A stretch of DNA of 64,000 nucleotides, from assembly GCF_026151205.1 (NCBI RefSeq), contig NC_087084.1:2084312-2148311 (forward strand), given 5' to 3'. The notes below the pieces were generated by a model that saw only the letters and a program-made list of their open reading frames with translations, searched no databases and had not been told where the DNA came from. A program made the position numbers and the translations under genes. Positions 22,886 through 33,586 of this stretch are shown piece by piece (position 1 is the stretch's first letter; every line of letters begins with the position of its first letter). This stretch comes from Bolinopsis microptera (Eukaryota > Ctenophora > Tentaculata > Lobata > Bolinopsidae).

Positions 22886-22959
22886 GTATTATATAACTTA
22901 TATTATTACGTATACAAATTAAAATCGACTACTACATCAGTTTAACCCATATTCTTCCA

Positions 22960-23430
22960 CGGTACTTTTAAAAGTACGGTTCTTAAACAGTGACCTAACT
23001 TGTCTCGTGACAAATATTTTTTGATACAGTTTTTTGCATTAGGTTAGAAAAGGTCTGCTGATGATTTTAACACCCTGGCCAGATGGTTAAAAAAAGCAAG
23101 AAATTTATAGGATGTTGGCAAAGGTGGTCAAAAATGGTACTTTGAAAAATGGTAAATTCTCGGTACCACCAGCCAATTCTCCAACTTTGATGGATCCCAA
23201 ATTTGTTTTTTTAATATTGCCTAAACGATTGTGCAATAAATATGCAATAATGTGGGGCGACATAAAAATCATTAATTGCCTCTAATTGAGATGTTAATTG
23301 GGTGTACTTTCAAAAGTACATCATTCTAGACAATGATGTACTTTTAAAAGTACGTACTTTTAAAAGTGCATTATCTTCGAATATTGTACTTTTAAAAGGA
23401 CAGGTTTCACGAAAAATGTACTTTTAAAAG
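22960..23430. repeat. TACTTTTAAAAGTA palindromes, left side of the piggyBac-like element
   Basis: At least five copies of a self-complementary ACTTTTAAAAGT core, full or partial, lie between about 22963 and 23430. The same palindrome recurs at the other end (27955-28090), giving clustered subterminal repeats. Confidence 0.75.
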
Positions 23431-23644
23431 TACAGGTTTATAATTTATATAGACTACACAATGTGTGCTGGCATGATTAACGTCGGTAAGACTGTAATGG
23501 CAGGTAAATTGTTCTGAATCAGAACGGAAGACACAACAGAAATTTTCTGTTGTGACTTCTGGATTTAGTCGATCTTGAAGGATCCACGTTTTCACCCGGT
23601 TATTCCACGTCTTCCAGAGCGGCCTCAATATACTTTTACTTAAT

Positions 23645-24186
23645 GCGGGGGGGGGGGGGGGTGGGTCATATTTTCTTCCAAAACACAGTTAGTACTTTTG
23701 TACTAAGTGGTGGGTCTGCTGCTCATTTCCCAGAAAATCAGTTAGTACAAGGTACTAAGGGGGTGTCCAACCCCAAAAAATCCATTTTACCTCAAATTTC
23801 AATTTTGGGAATGGGTTTTTTTTTGGGTTTTGAGGTTTTTTTCCTTTTTTTTGGGTTTTTTTATTTTGTTTCCTTTTTTTGTAACTTTTTATTTGATTCG
23901 ACTGCATTGAAAACAAAATCCCTATTAAATAGTGGGTAGACTTTGTCCATTTCCCAATGTTTAATGAGCTGTTTAAAGCAATTTATGGGTGGGTATCTTA
24001 TTTTATATACCAAAACACAGTCAGTACCGTGATTTCTCAACAGTTAGTACCGCAAAAGGGGTGGGTGTCCTAAATATTATCCGAAAAAAAAAGTTAGTAC
24101 CGCGAAGGGGGTGGGTGGGTCTTTTTTGTAAATTCCAAAGTTGCACTTAGTCGACGTCACGTACGGCACTTGGTACCTGATCCCCC

Positions 24187-24220
<34 letters not shown>

Positions 24221-24221
24221 C
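23645..24221. mobile_element. 577-bp nested element with G/C-homopolymer ends and TTAAT duplication
   Basis: Starts GC followed by a run of about 16 G and ends with a run of about 30 C then GC, so the ends are inverted. TTAAT flanks it at 23640-23644 and 24222-24226. The interior repeats GTTAGTACCGCGAAGGGGGTGGG-like blocks several times (about 23690-24110). No coding capacity. A miniature transposon is the simplest reading; the homopolymer lengths may not be accurate. Confidence 0.55.
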
Positions 24222-24313
24222 TTAATGTTCATAATCCTAGATCTTGTAACTGGTTTCCGAATTCCGATGTATGTTAACTATTAAATACTGACATGATTGT
24301 GTGCCATCAGCAT

Positions 24314-26980
24314 TCAGCAATCTGCTGTTCCAACATAAGATTCCTTTCCTTGTTGTCTATGCATTTCCTCAGCTGAGTTGTTCTGTTCCTCTAGAACTCT
24401 CTCCACCTCTGCTACTCTCTTCTGCTCCTCTAGAACTCTCTCAGCTTCTGCTACTCTCTCCTGCTCCTCAAGAACTCTCTCAGCTTCTGCTACTCTCTTC
24501 TGTTCCTCTAGAATACGCTCAGCTTCTGCTACTCTCTTCTGTTCCTCTATAACTCTCTCAGCTTCTGCTACTCTCGTCTGTTCCTCTAGAATTCTCTCCA
24601 CCTCTGCTACTCTTTTCTGTTCCTCTAGAATACGCTCAGCTTCTGCTACTCTCTTCTGTTCCTCTAGAACTCTCTCAGCTTCTGCTACTTTCGTCTGTTT
24701 CTCTAGAATTCTCTCCACCTCTGCTACTCTCTTCTGTTCCTCTAGAATACGCTCAGCTTCTGCTACTCTCTTCTGCTCCTCTAGAACTCTCTCAGCTTCT
24801 GCTACTCTCGTCTGTTTCTCTAGAATTCTCTCCACCTCTGCTACTCTCTCCTGTTCCTCTAGAATACGCTCAGCTTCTGCTACTCTCTTCTGCTCCTCTA
24901 GAACTCTCTCAGCTTCTGCTACTCTCTTCTGTTCCTCTAGAACTCTCTCAGCTTCTGCTACTCTGTTTTGTTCCTCTAGAACTCTCTCAGCTTCTGCTAC
25001 TCTCTTCTGCTCCTCTAGAACTCTCTCAGCTTCTGCTACTCTCGTCTGTTTCTCTAGAATTCTCTCCACCTCTGCTACTCTCTTCTGTTCCTCTAGAATA
25101 CGCTCAGCTTCTGCTACTCTCTTCTGTTCCTCTAGAACTCTCTCAGCTTCTGCTACTTTCGTCTGTTTCTCTAGAATTCTCTCCACCTCTGCTACTCTCT
25201 TCTGTTCCTCTAGAATACGCTCAGCTTCTGCTACTCGCTTCTGCCCCTCTAGAACTCTCTCAGCTTCTGCTACTCTCGTCTGTTTCTCTAGAATTCTCTC
25301 CACCTCTGCTACTCTCTTCTGTTCCTCTAGAATACGCTCAGCTTCTGCTACTCTCTTCTGCTCCTCTAGAACTCTCTCAGCTTCTGCTACTCTCGTCTGT
25401 TCCTCTAGAATTCTCTCCACCTCTGCTACTCTCTTCTGTTCCTCTAGAATACGCTCAGCTTCTGCTACTCTCTTCTGCTCCTCTAGAACTCTCTCAGCTT
25501 CTGCTACTCTCGTCTGTTTCTCTAGAATTCTCTCCACCTCTGCTACTCTCTTCTGTTCCTCTAGAATACGCTCAGCTTCTGCTACTCTCTTCTGTTCCTC
25601 TAGAACTCTCTCAGCTTCTGCTACTTTCGTCTGTTTCTCTAGAATTCTCTCCACCTCTGCTACTCTCTTCTGTTCCTCTAGAATACGCTCAGCTTCTGCT
25701 ACTCGCTTCTGCCCCTCTAGAACTCTCTCAGCTTCTGCTACTCTCGTCTGTTTCTCTAGAATTCTCTCCACCTCTGCTACTCTCTTCTGTTCCTCTAGAA
25801 TACGCTCAGCTTCTGCTACTCTCTTCTGCTCCTCTAGAACTCTCTCAGCTTCTGCTACTCTCGTCTGTTCCTCTAGAATTCTCTCCACCTCTGCTACTCT
25901 CTTCTGTTCCTCTAGAATACGCTCAGCTTCTGCTACTCTCTTCTGCTCCTCAAGAACTCTCTCAGCTTCTGCTACTCTCTTCTGTTCCTCTAGAATACGC
26001 TCAGCTTCTGCTACTCTCTTCTGTTCCTCTATAACTCTCTCAGCTTCTGCTACTCTCGTCTGTTCCTCTAGAATTCTCTCCACCTCTGCTACTCTTTTCT
26101 GTTCCTCTAGAATACGCTCAGCTTCTGCTACTCTCTTCTGTTCCTCTAGAACTCTCTCAGCTTCTGCTACTTTCGTCTGTTTCTCTAGAATTCTCTCCAC
26201 CTCTGCTACTCTCTTCTGTTCCTCTAGAATACGCTCAGCTTCTGCTACTCTCTTCTGCTCCTCTAGAACTCTCTCAGCTTCTGCTACTCTCGTCTGTTTC
26301 TCTAGAATTCTCTCCACCTCTGCTACTCTCTCCTGTTCCTCTAGAATACGCTCAGCTTCTGCTACTCTCTTCTGCTCCTCTAGAACTCTCTCAGCTTCTG
26401 CTACTCTCTTCTGTTCCTCTAGAACTCTCTCAGCTTCTGCTACTCTGTTTTGTTCCTCTAGAACTCTCTCAGCTTCTGCTACTCTCTTCTGCTCCTCTAG
26501 AACTCTCTCAGCTTCTGCTACTCTCGTCTGTTTCTCTAGAATTCTCTCCACCTCTGCTACTCTCTTCTGTTCCTCTAGAATACGCTCAGCTTCTGCTACT
26601 CTCTTCTGTTCCTCTAGAACTCTCTCAGCTTCTGCTACTTTCGTCTGTTTCTCTAGAATTCTCTCCACCTCTGCTACTCTCTTCTGTTCCTCTAGAATAC
26701 GCTCAGCTTCTGCTACTCGCTTCTGCCCCTCTAGAACTCTCTCAGCTTCTGCTACTCTCGTCTGTTTCTCTAGAATTCTCTCCACCTCTGCTACTCTCTT
26801 CTGTTCCTCTAGAATACGCTCAGCTTCTGCTACTCTCTTCTGCTCCTCTAGAACTCTCTCAGCTTCTGCTACTCTCGTCTGTTCCTCTAGAATTCTCTCC
26901 ACCTCTGCTACTCTCTTCTGTTCCTCTAGAATACGCTCAGCTTCTGCTACTCTCTTCTGCTCCTCTAGAACTCTCTCAGC
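24314..26980 (-). CDS. Coiled-coil repeat ORF (13-residue unit), lower part of the array
   Basis: Minus-strand frame open for 889 codons, made almost only of the 13-residue unit RVAEAERVLEEQK and variants (AEVERILEKQT, AERILEEQ). It ends in a unique tail, EEMHRQQGKESYVGTADC, before the stop. The pattern of small residues, Glu, Gln, Arg and Leu predicts long charged alpha-helix or coiled coil. There is no ATG in the frame, so it could only be a downstream exon or a non-coding minisatellite. The upper limit is a TAA at 26981-26983 (GAA to TAA). A long frame on the other strand exists only because 39 is divisible by three; its composition (Ser/Cys/Thr) is implausible. No homologue recognised. 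Confidence 0.4.
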   Translation of the reverse strand, partial: AERVLEEQKRVAEAERILEEQKRVAEVERILEEQTRVAEAERVLEEQKRVAEAERILEEQKRVAEVERILEKQTRVAEAERVLEGQKRVAEAERILEEQKRVAEVERILEKQTKVAEAERVLEEQKRVAEAERILEEQKRVAEVERILEKQTRVAEAERVLEEQKRVAEAERVLEEQNRVAEAERVLEEQKRVAEAERVLEEQKRVAEAERILEEQERVAEVERILEKQTRVAEAERVLEEQKRVAEAERILEEQKRVAEVERILEKQTKVAEAERVLEEQKRVAEAERILEEQKRVAEVERILEEQTRVAEAERVIEEQKRVAEAERILEEQKRVAEAERVLEEQKRVAEAERILEEQKRVAEVERILEEQTRVAEAERVLEEQKRVAEAERILEEQKRVAEVERILEKQTRVAEAERVLEGQKRVAEAERILEEQKRVAEVERILEKQTKVAEAERVLEEQKRVAEAERILEEQKRVAEVERILEKQTRVAEAERVLEEQKRVAEAERILEEQKRVAEVERILEEQTRVAEAERVLEEQKRVAEAERILEEQKRVAEVERILEKQTRVAEAERVLEGQKRVAEAERILEEQKRVAEVERILEKQTKVAEAERVLEEQKRVAEAERILEEQKRVAEVERILEKQTRVAEAERVLEEQKRVAEAERVLEEQNRVAEAERVLEEQKRVAEAERVLEEQKRVAEAERILEEQERVAEVERILEKQTRVAEAERVLEEQKRVAEAERILEEQKRVAEVERILEKQTKVAEAERVLEEQKRVAEAERILEEQKRVAEVERILEEQTRVAEAERVIEEQKRVAEAERILEEQKRVAEAERVLEEQERVAEAERVLEEQKRVAEVERVLEEQNNSAEEMHRQQGKESYVGTADC

Positions 26981-27905
26981 TTATGCTACTCTCTTCTGTT
27001 CCTCTAGAGTCTAGAACTCTCTCAGCTTCTGCTACTCTCTTCTGTTCCTCTATAACATTCTCAGCTTCTGCTACTCTCGTCTGTTCCTCTAGAATTCTCT
27101 CCACCTCTGCTACTCTCTTCTGTTCCTCTAGAACTCTCTCAGCTTCTGCTACTCTCTTCTGTTCCTCTAGAACTCTCTCAGCTTCTGCTACTCTCTTCTG
27201 TTCCTCTAGAACTCTCTCAGCTTCTGCTACTCTCTTCTGTTCCTCTAGAATACGCTCAGCTTCTGCTACTCTCTTCTGTTCCTCTAGAATACGCTCAGCT
27301 TCTGCTACTCTCTTCTGTTCCTCTAGAATACGCTCAGCTTCTGCTACTCTCTTCTGTTCCTCTATAACATTCTCAGCTTCTGCTACTCTCGTCTGTTCCT
27401 CTAGAATTCTCTCCACCTCTGCTACTCTCTTCTGTTCCTCTAGAACTCTCTCAGCTTCTGCTACTCTCTTCTGTTCCTCTAGAACTCTCTCAGCTTCTGC
27501 TACTCTCTTCTGTTCCTCTAGAACTCTCTCAGCTTCTGCTACTCTCTTCTGTTCCTCTAGAATACGCTCAGCTTCTGCTACTCTCTTCTGTTCCTCTAGA
27601 ACTCTCTCAGCTTCTGCTACTCTCTTCTGTTCCTCTAGAACTCTCTCAGCTTCTGCTACTCTCTTCTGTTCCTCTAGAATACGCTCAGCTTCTGCTACTC
27701 TCTTCTGCTCCTCTAGAATACGCTCAGCTTCTGCTACTCTCTTCTGTTCCTCTAGAATACGCTCAGCTTCTGCTACTCTCTTCTGTTCCTCTAGAATACG
27801 CTCAGCTTCTGCTACTCTCTTCTGCTCCTCTAGAATACGCTCAGCTTCTGCTACTCTCTTCTGCTCCTCTAGAATTGTCTCAGCCTCCTCTAGAATTGTC
27901 TCAGC
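24386..27905. repeat. 39-bp minisatellite array, about 90 units
   Basis: Near-identical 39-bp units such as CTCAGCTTCTGCTACTCTCT plus a CTGTTCCTCTAGAA segment, with three main variants often cycling as a 117-bp triplet. A higher-order duplication of 1482 bp (38 units) is visible: the rare ATAACTCTCT variant at 24549 recurs at 26031, and the GTTTTG variant at 24965 recurs at 26447, both 1482 bp apart. A 7-bp insertion near 27005-27011 and a TAA at 26981-26983 break the minus frame. Confidence 0.95.
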
Positions 27906-27911
27906 CTCTGT
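27012..27911 (-). CDS. Coiled-coil repeat ORF, upper part of the array
   Basis: The same 13-residue repeat is open on the minus strand from 27911, just below a TAA at 27912-27914, to a 7-bp insertion near 27005-27011 that shifts the frame. There is no ATG. At the top a possible splice acceptor (ttaattaaacag before AGGCTGAG) would fit an exon start. The lower part continues in another frame at 24314-26980. Either this was one long exon broken in two or it was never a gene. Confidence 0.35.
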
Positions 27912-27954
27912 TTAATTAAGTAACGCACCTCCATAAGTACACTATTCATTAAAC

Positions 27955-28090
27955 CCGTACTTTTAAAAGTACATTATTTATTAAACCCGTACTTTTAAAA
28001 GTACATCATTCAAATATGATGTACTTTTAAAAGTACGATGCAATGTTCCAAAAAAGCAAGCTCCAACAATGAACTTTTAAAAGTACGGGT
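27955..28090. repeat. TACTTTTAAAAGTA palindromes, right side of the piggyBac-like element
   Basis: Four copies of the ACTTTTAAAAGT core near 27958, 27989, 28021 and 28072, mirroring the left subterminal cluster. Confidence 0.75.
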
Positions 28091-28299
28091 CGAAAAAGCT
28101 ATAAAAAATATAAATTTTTTCAAAATAATTATTGCACCGTCGGAGTTGGTACCTCAGTGCTTAGGAAACAAAATTTCATCAAAAAATTCGAACGTTTAGA
28201 GTTGTTGGTATTATATGGGTTAAAGACAGTTATTTTTGTTTTGGGTAAATTAATGGAAACGTTAGCTTATTGAGTGTCACTCTTGAAAACACTTTGCAG

Positions 28300-31200
28300 A
28301 ATCGTGCAGTTTTCAAGAAGAAACAGGATTTTTGAAGCAGGTATGTTCGAGACGAAGGAATCACTACACGCTCTATAAGTGTCACAACACAGAGGAATAT
28401 TATTGGACGAACAAATGGCAAGAAGTGTCAGTTTTATGTTCAGATGATCCGCACTATTATCAGGCTTGCACTGGTCACCACACTACAGTAGATAATATGG
28501 AGATAACAAATAGCAACATTCTTTGTGGAGGATTTATGTGTGAGACTAAATTTGGTATGATCGAGAACACATTAAAATATGATAATACAATTTGCAATGG
28601 ACGATCTGACTGTGTCAATACAAAACTAGATGAAGAGGGATGCAGCGAAATGATAGCTATGCCGGGTGGGGACAAGATAGTGTCCAACAAAATCTGTAAT
28701 GATGTGTGTGATGCAGGCTACTGTGAAGACGAGGCTACATGTAACGGATACAGTTACGGTATGTATTGTGACGCTAGGCATACGCCAGGAATAGTAAACT
28801 ACTTACCACCATTTTTAATATGTAGTGGAGATAAGAACTGTGTTAACGGAGAGGACGAAGCTAACTGTACCGTAACTAATGAAACACAGTACACTTGTGA
28901 ACATTACAGAAGTAAACTTACAGTACCAGTAAACAACTTTACAAGATGTACAGTGTTAACCGATTACAACACGTACTGCAGTGATTATGCTTCATATCAC
29001 ACAAACTGTTCAGATCCCGCAAGAGTAGGGGTAAGGTGTCTTGTTAACGGATACTTGTCCTCTGTATCAAAATATATGATCTGCTTGGGTAGGAAGGCAA
29101 TATGTGACGATAACTTTGAGAACCAGTGCTTACAAACCTCTGTTCAGTGTACTGTTCACAGGCACTTCATGTGTGATGGTCAACCAGACTGCAATGATAA
29201 AAGTGATGAAACTGGTCTTATATGCAACACCACGACACTGGAAAAGTGTGAAAGACACGGCGGCCAGAAAAGGGAACTTCCAATACCTCTAGCTTGGTTA
29301 AGAGACGGGGTTAAGGACTGTTTGAATGGAATCGACGAATATGACAGATGGCCCACTTGTGGGAGCAACATATCATTACGATTTGTTACCAGCAACGACA
29401 AGTGTGAAAATGTGTTCCTTTGTCCATGGGGTGACCCTGGATATGTGGGATTTAGTAAACTATGCGATGGAGTTGAAACATGCGGAAATGAAAATATGAT
29501 CTGCTCTGAGTCCCGCAAACAACCGAAACTGTCCACAGTCGTTTTATCAACTGATAGAAGCCTAACAAAGCATTTATCATACTGCATAAAGGGGATAAAA
29601 AACACACAAAACTTCGAAAATCATTGCTTCACTATCAGCATGTTTAGATTATCAAATGAAAACGTTTACGGAGGAACCAATACAACGGTTATCATGCCAA
29701 ACATTCTTCAAGATTGTGACCACATGTTTGGAGAACAATATTTGTACACTAGTTGTGCAGACAAGTGTTTCAGTTCCTCTTGTCCACTGAGAAATATCCC
29801 TAGATATGAGGCTTGTCCAGCACAATATCAAAATAGAATAGGGACGATATTCAATAACGAATACCTAACATTTGTCACAAAATCATATGAAGATATTTAT
29901 ACGAACAAGTATTTTGTCTGTGACAACAATATCACTTGCATTGATTATTCCCAAGTATGCAATCTCATCGATAATTGCGGGGATGGCTCGGATGAGGAGA
30001 GCTGCACAAATAATTTCAAGTGTGACGGTAGCTACATACCGGTGACAAAGAAATGTGACGGATCATTTGACTGCCTGGATTTAACGGACGAATGTAATAA
30101 CCAGTGTTCAAGACAGATTCTAGAAGGGAGTGCTCTCAAATGTTCATCGTGGGTTATAGGATTTCTAGCCGTCCTGGCAAATCTTATCATCCTGTCCAAA
30201 AATACTGGAACTCTGAAGAACTGTAAAACCACCGTAGCTCTGTTCAATAAGTCCCTTATTATGATGATATCTTTTGGAGACCTTTTAGTTGGTATCTACT
30301 TATTCGTCATATCAGTTTATGATGGTGTAATCTTCAAGGAACAATATTGTACTCAGCAGATTGGTTGGATTACCAGCATCCACTGTTCAATTATTGGTGT
30401 TCTTAGCACCATAGGATCTCAAGTCTCGCTTTTTGCTATGTGTGCACTGAGCCTCACCCGAATTTATGGAATAAAAAATTCTATGAGAATTCCGGGAGAA
30501 GTTACCTTAATAAAATCACTCCAAGTTGCAGGAGGTGTTTTTATGATGACGTTGGCGTCCATTATCATTGCTGTTATCCCAATTATCTCCAAATTTGAGG
30601 ATTTCTTCGTCAATGGAGTAAAATATGCAGAAGAGATAAAGATATTTATTGGAACAATGAACAAGCAGACGCTATTTGCCGTCTTTCAAGGATACTTTGG
30701 TAGAATGAAAGAAACAACACTAAGTTGGCATTTGATCAACAAAATGATGTCCGAGATGTATTCTCACGATAATGGGTATGAAGATTACACAAAAAACATA
30801 CAAAAGGTAGATTTCTATGGAAATGATGGAGTCTGCCTCTTCAAATATTTTGTCAAAGAAAATGATCCACAGAGGCACTTGGTATGGGCAATTCTTGCCC
30901 TGAACTTTGTTTGCTTCTTTTTCATTACAGCTTCATACTTAATAATTGGCATCATATCTCACAAATCTTCTAAAAGTTTGACTCAGTCAGGAGGGAACCG
31001 ACAGATAACTCAACGCAATAGAAAAATGAACTTAAGAATCACCATCATCATCACTACAGATTTCCTTTGCTGGGTGCCCTTCATAGTGATATGTGTCCTA
31101 CATTCCCTTGATGTCCTAGATGCAACACCCTGGTATGGCCTGTTTTCCATGATTATTCTACCCATCAACTCAGTCATAAACCCACTAATCTATGATGACA

Positions 31201-31412
31201 CTGTAACAAACCTTATTAGCGTACCTATCCAAAGACTCGGAACCCTAATCGCTGGTTCAAGAATTTACCGAGAGTTAAGTCTAAGATTTCAACGATTATC
31301 AACAGTTAACACCATTGAGCTAGATTGTGTAACAGTGCAAGACGGAGAACTTCCAGGCACAGCAGAGATGACTGGAGAACGAGACAACGAACAAATGATT
31401 ACCCAACTCTGA
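28300..31412 (+). CDS. LDLa-repeat class A (rhodopsin-like) GPCR, copy B, main exon
   Basis: With exon 1 at 22759-22885 this makes a 1079-residue receptor. The acceptor is TTTGCAG before 28300, and an in-frame TGA at 28284 shows the exon does not extend further. Residues of about 43-650 are a cysteine-rich ectodomain with several LDL-receptor class A repeats, for example CDGQPDCNDKSDE (about 333), CNLIDNCGDGSDE (about 596) and CDGSFDCLDLTDEC (about 628). Seven helices follow from about 657: FLAVLANLIIL (TM1), SFGDLLVG (TM2), TRIYGI in place of DRY (about 762), CWVP (TM6, about 966) and NPLIY (TM7, about 1003). Leucine-rich repeats, present in relaxin receptors and snail GRL101, are not seen, so it is related to but distinct from those. 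Cell-surface receptor; ligand unknown. Confidence 0.9.
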
Positions 31413-32470
31413 GACGAACAAGGGAGCAATGACGAGAGAGACAAAGCTGAACAACAATGACTAAGTTAGATGATTTATCTCGTAAGATCAGAAATCATCG
31501 ACTTTAATCTAATATGCTGCATTTAAGCAGATGGGAGTTGAAAGAAGCAGACAAAATTATTTAGGAGAGTCAATTAAACAGGACTACGTTCAAAGTGATG
31601 ATTATCATATGTAAATTGAATGGAAGAGTGGATTGCTTTTAAGGCCCACCCAAACTTTTAATGCGATTTGGGCGTGCTTATACCTTAAAAAGCCAAGACC
31701 AGCACTGTAAATAGAAAATAGAGTACTTACAAAGGTATTTTATGATCATTTCATGATAATATAGACAAAAGGTCGAATGAATTGGGGTTCTTTTCATGCG
31801 TATAAAGTATATTTGAGGCTGATATTATATTGTTATGATCTCAATTCGATTACTTATCTTTACAAACACTTACTTATAATGAGTGATGATTATCCCATTA
31901 AATTATAAGTGGTTAAGGTAATAACTTATTCAAATTATCACAAAAATTCCCACAATTTCTTTTATAACTTTTTGGAAATCCATTGATCGAAAGGCTCATT
32001 TTGAATAAGGTATTACTAGACACTACTATCGTTATTATTTTTGCTGATTATATCGTACACTGTTATATTTTAAAGATACTTTTAAAAGAGGCTAATAATT
32101 ATAAAACCAAATTCAAAAGAAGAAAAAAAGGGAAAACAAAAAAGGAGAAAAAAAACTCATCGTCTGAAATAACGGACAATATATGAATCTGAATTAAAGT
32201 ATTGATTATAATGCTATGTTATTTTAAAATAATTAGAACATTTATTGAATTATTGAATTATGCTGATATTTTAGTATTTAGAACATTAATCAAAGATACG
32301 ACTTTTAAGTGTTTTGATAATAATTCTAGAATGGCCGTGGTCAAAAGGAGAAAACTAATAGTATTCTTTGAAAGTCACTTTTAAAAAATTAAATACGGTA
32401 TTACTAGATACAAATAATTTGAGGACAACATGACACTACAAAGCATTGATCATAACATATGGACAGAACT
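31413..32470. other. 3' flank of GPCR copy B
   Basis: Inverted counterpart of about 1960-3005. AT-rich. Short ORFs at 31983-32186 and 32202-32384 are not supported: they are low-complexity or not maintained in copy A. Homology to copy A ends near 32470-32490, where copy A continues into the LINE. Confidence 0.6.
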
Positions 32471-33586
32471 GAACAAGAACACAAACTAATTCAAAGACTG
32501 AGGAAACAGGAGGACTCTGCAACCCAGGAATCAACAACTCATTCGCTCAATAATTGGTTTGGTATCGACGTTACATACTATGTTTTCCCCGACTTATAAA
32601 AAAAATTATTAATCTATATTTAATATATAAATATATTTTAAACCTCTTTTAAACCATTCCAGTACATTGTGCATAAAATTGAAGATTTAAAATTTAGGAA
32701 ACATGTGCAAGGATGAAGGATATAACCGATCTGATATTCATCGTAAATAATAAAATACTCTAGCACAATTATTGTAACTGCAGTTTTGCAGAACTCCAAA
32801 TGCTTAATGAACACTTTTGCAGGTACCACCCGTATTCACACTCAAAATGGAGTTTCGTCAGTTTCCGATACGAGACTGGGACGGGTTCTATAAACAAACA
32901 AACAACAAACAGTATACCTTATCTACGGTAGATATTATGTACTTGGACAGAGTGTAAAACGTGTGTACATCACCGTTTCATGTAATATATAATACCAATT
33001 AATTTAGCATTTTAACTAGAATGAACCATTTATAATTGTATACTAACGTTTATACCAATTTTAGCCTGAAGATGGCGTTGACACCGAAAATTTGCCTACA
33101 TTCTTAACTTCCTGTTTCATTTGTCCTTATCTCTTCCAACCGGATATTATCCAACTATCAATACACACACGTGTTCAGGTAAGCAGTGAGAATTTTAAAG
33201 GATTAAATTTCAGCATTTCTTCAAAACGATAATTAAAGGAGGTAATTTTCTCCGAATATCAAATTTCCTTCCATTCTCAGTGTCACATACCTACAGTTAT
33301 GTATAAAATGATGTCGAATGGAATATGTGTAATACATGTTGAGCAGAGTAATGGTCACTAGTTAGATAAATTATAAATGTAATGATTAATATGTCGGAAA
33401 CAATTTGAACCCTTTGAGAGAATACACAAACATAAAACTCATCTACAAAGAACACAATGATGTGGTACTTATAAAGTAAGAGTATTTTAACAGTCACAGA
33501 GATAAGTCCGCCGGAGGTATTATTCACATGACAATGTATTATGTAAGCTAGGTAAAAGGTATGTTAATCTGATACTTGGTTAAAAT
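32471..33586. other. Gene-free stretch with a repeat shared with 10400-10830
   Basis: I see no gene. About 33060-33400 is an inverted, diverged copy of about 10400-10830, including a hairpin motif CTGAAGATGGCGTTGACACCGA at about 33066 and a tract beginning GTGTTCAGGTAAGCAG. Confidence 0.5.

Larger units (their letters stand above)
22946..28219. mobile_element. piggyBac-like non-autonomous element in the GPCR intron
   Basis: Begins CCCATATTCTTCC and ends with ATATGGG, flanked by TTAA at 22942-22945 and 28220-28223. Copy A has the single uninterrupted TTAA at 6229-6232. TTAA duplication with CCC-starting ends is the hallmark of piggyBac transposons. The terminal inverted repeat is short (7 bp plus a few matches). 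No transposase is seen. Cargo: subterminal GTACTTTTAAAAGTAC palindromes, a nested 577-bp element, and a 39-bp coiled-coil repeat array. Confidence 0.85.

Noticed and set aside
24378-27014. Long plus-strand ORF (878 codons) through the 39-bp array
   Set aside because: Its Ser/Cys/Thr-only product is the mirror of the coiled-coil frame. It exists because the repeat length is divisible by three and the unit lacks stops.
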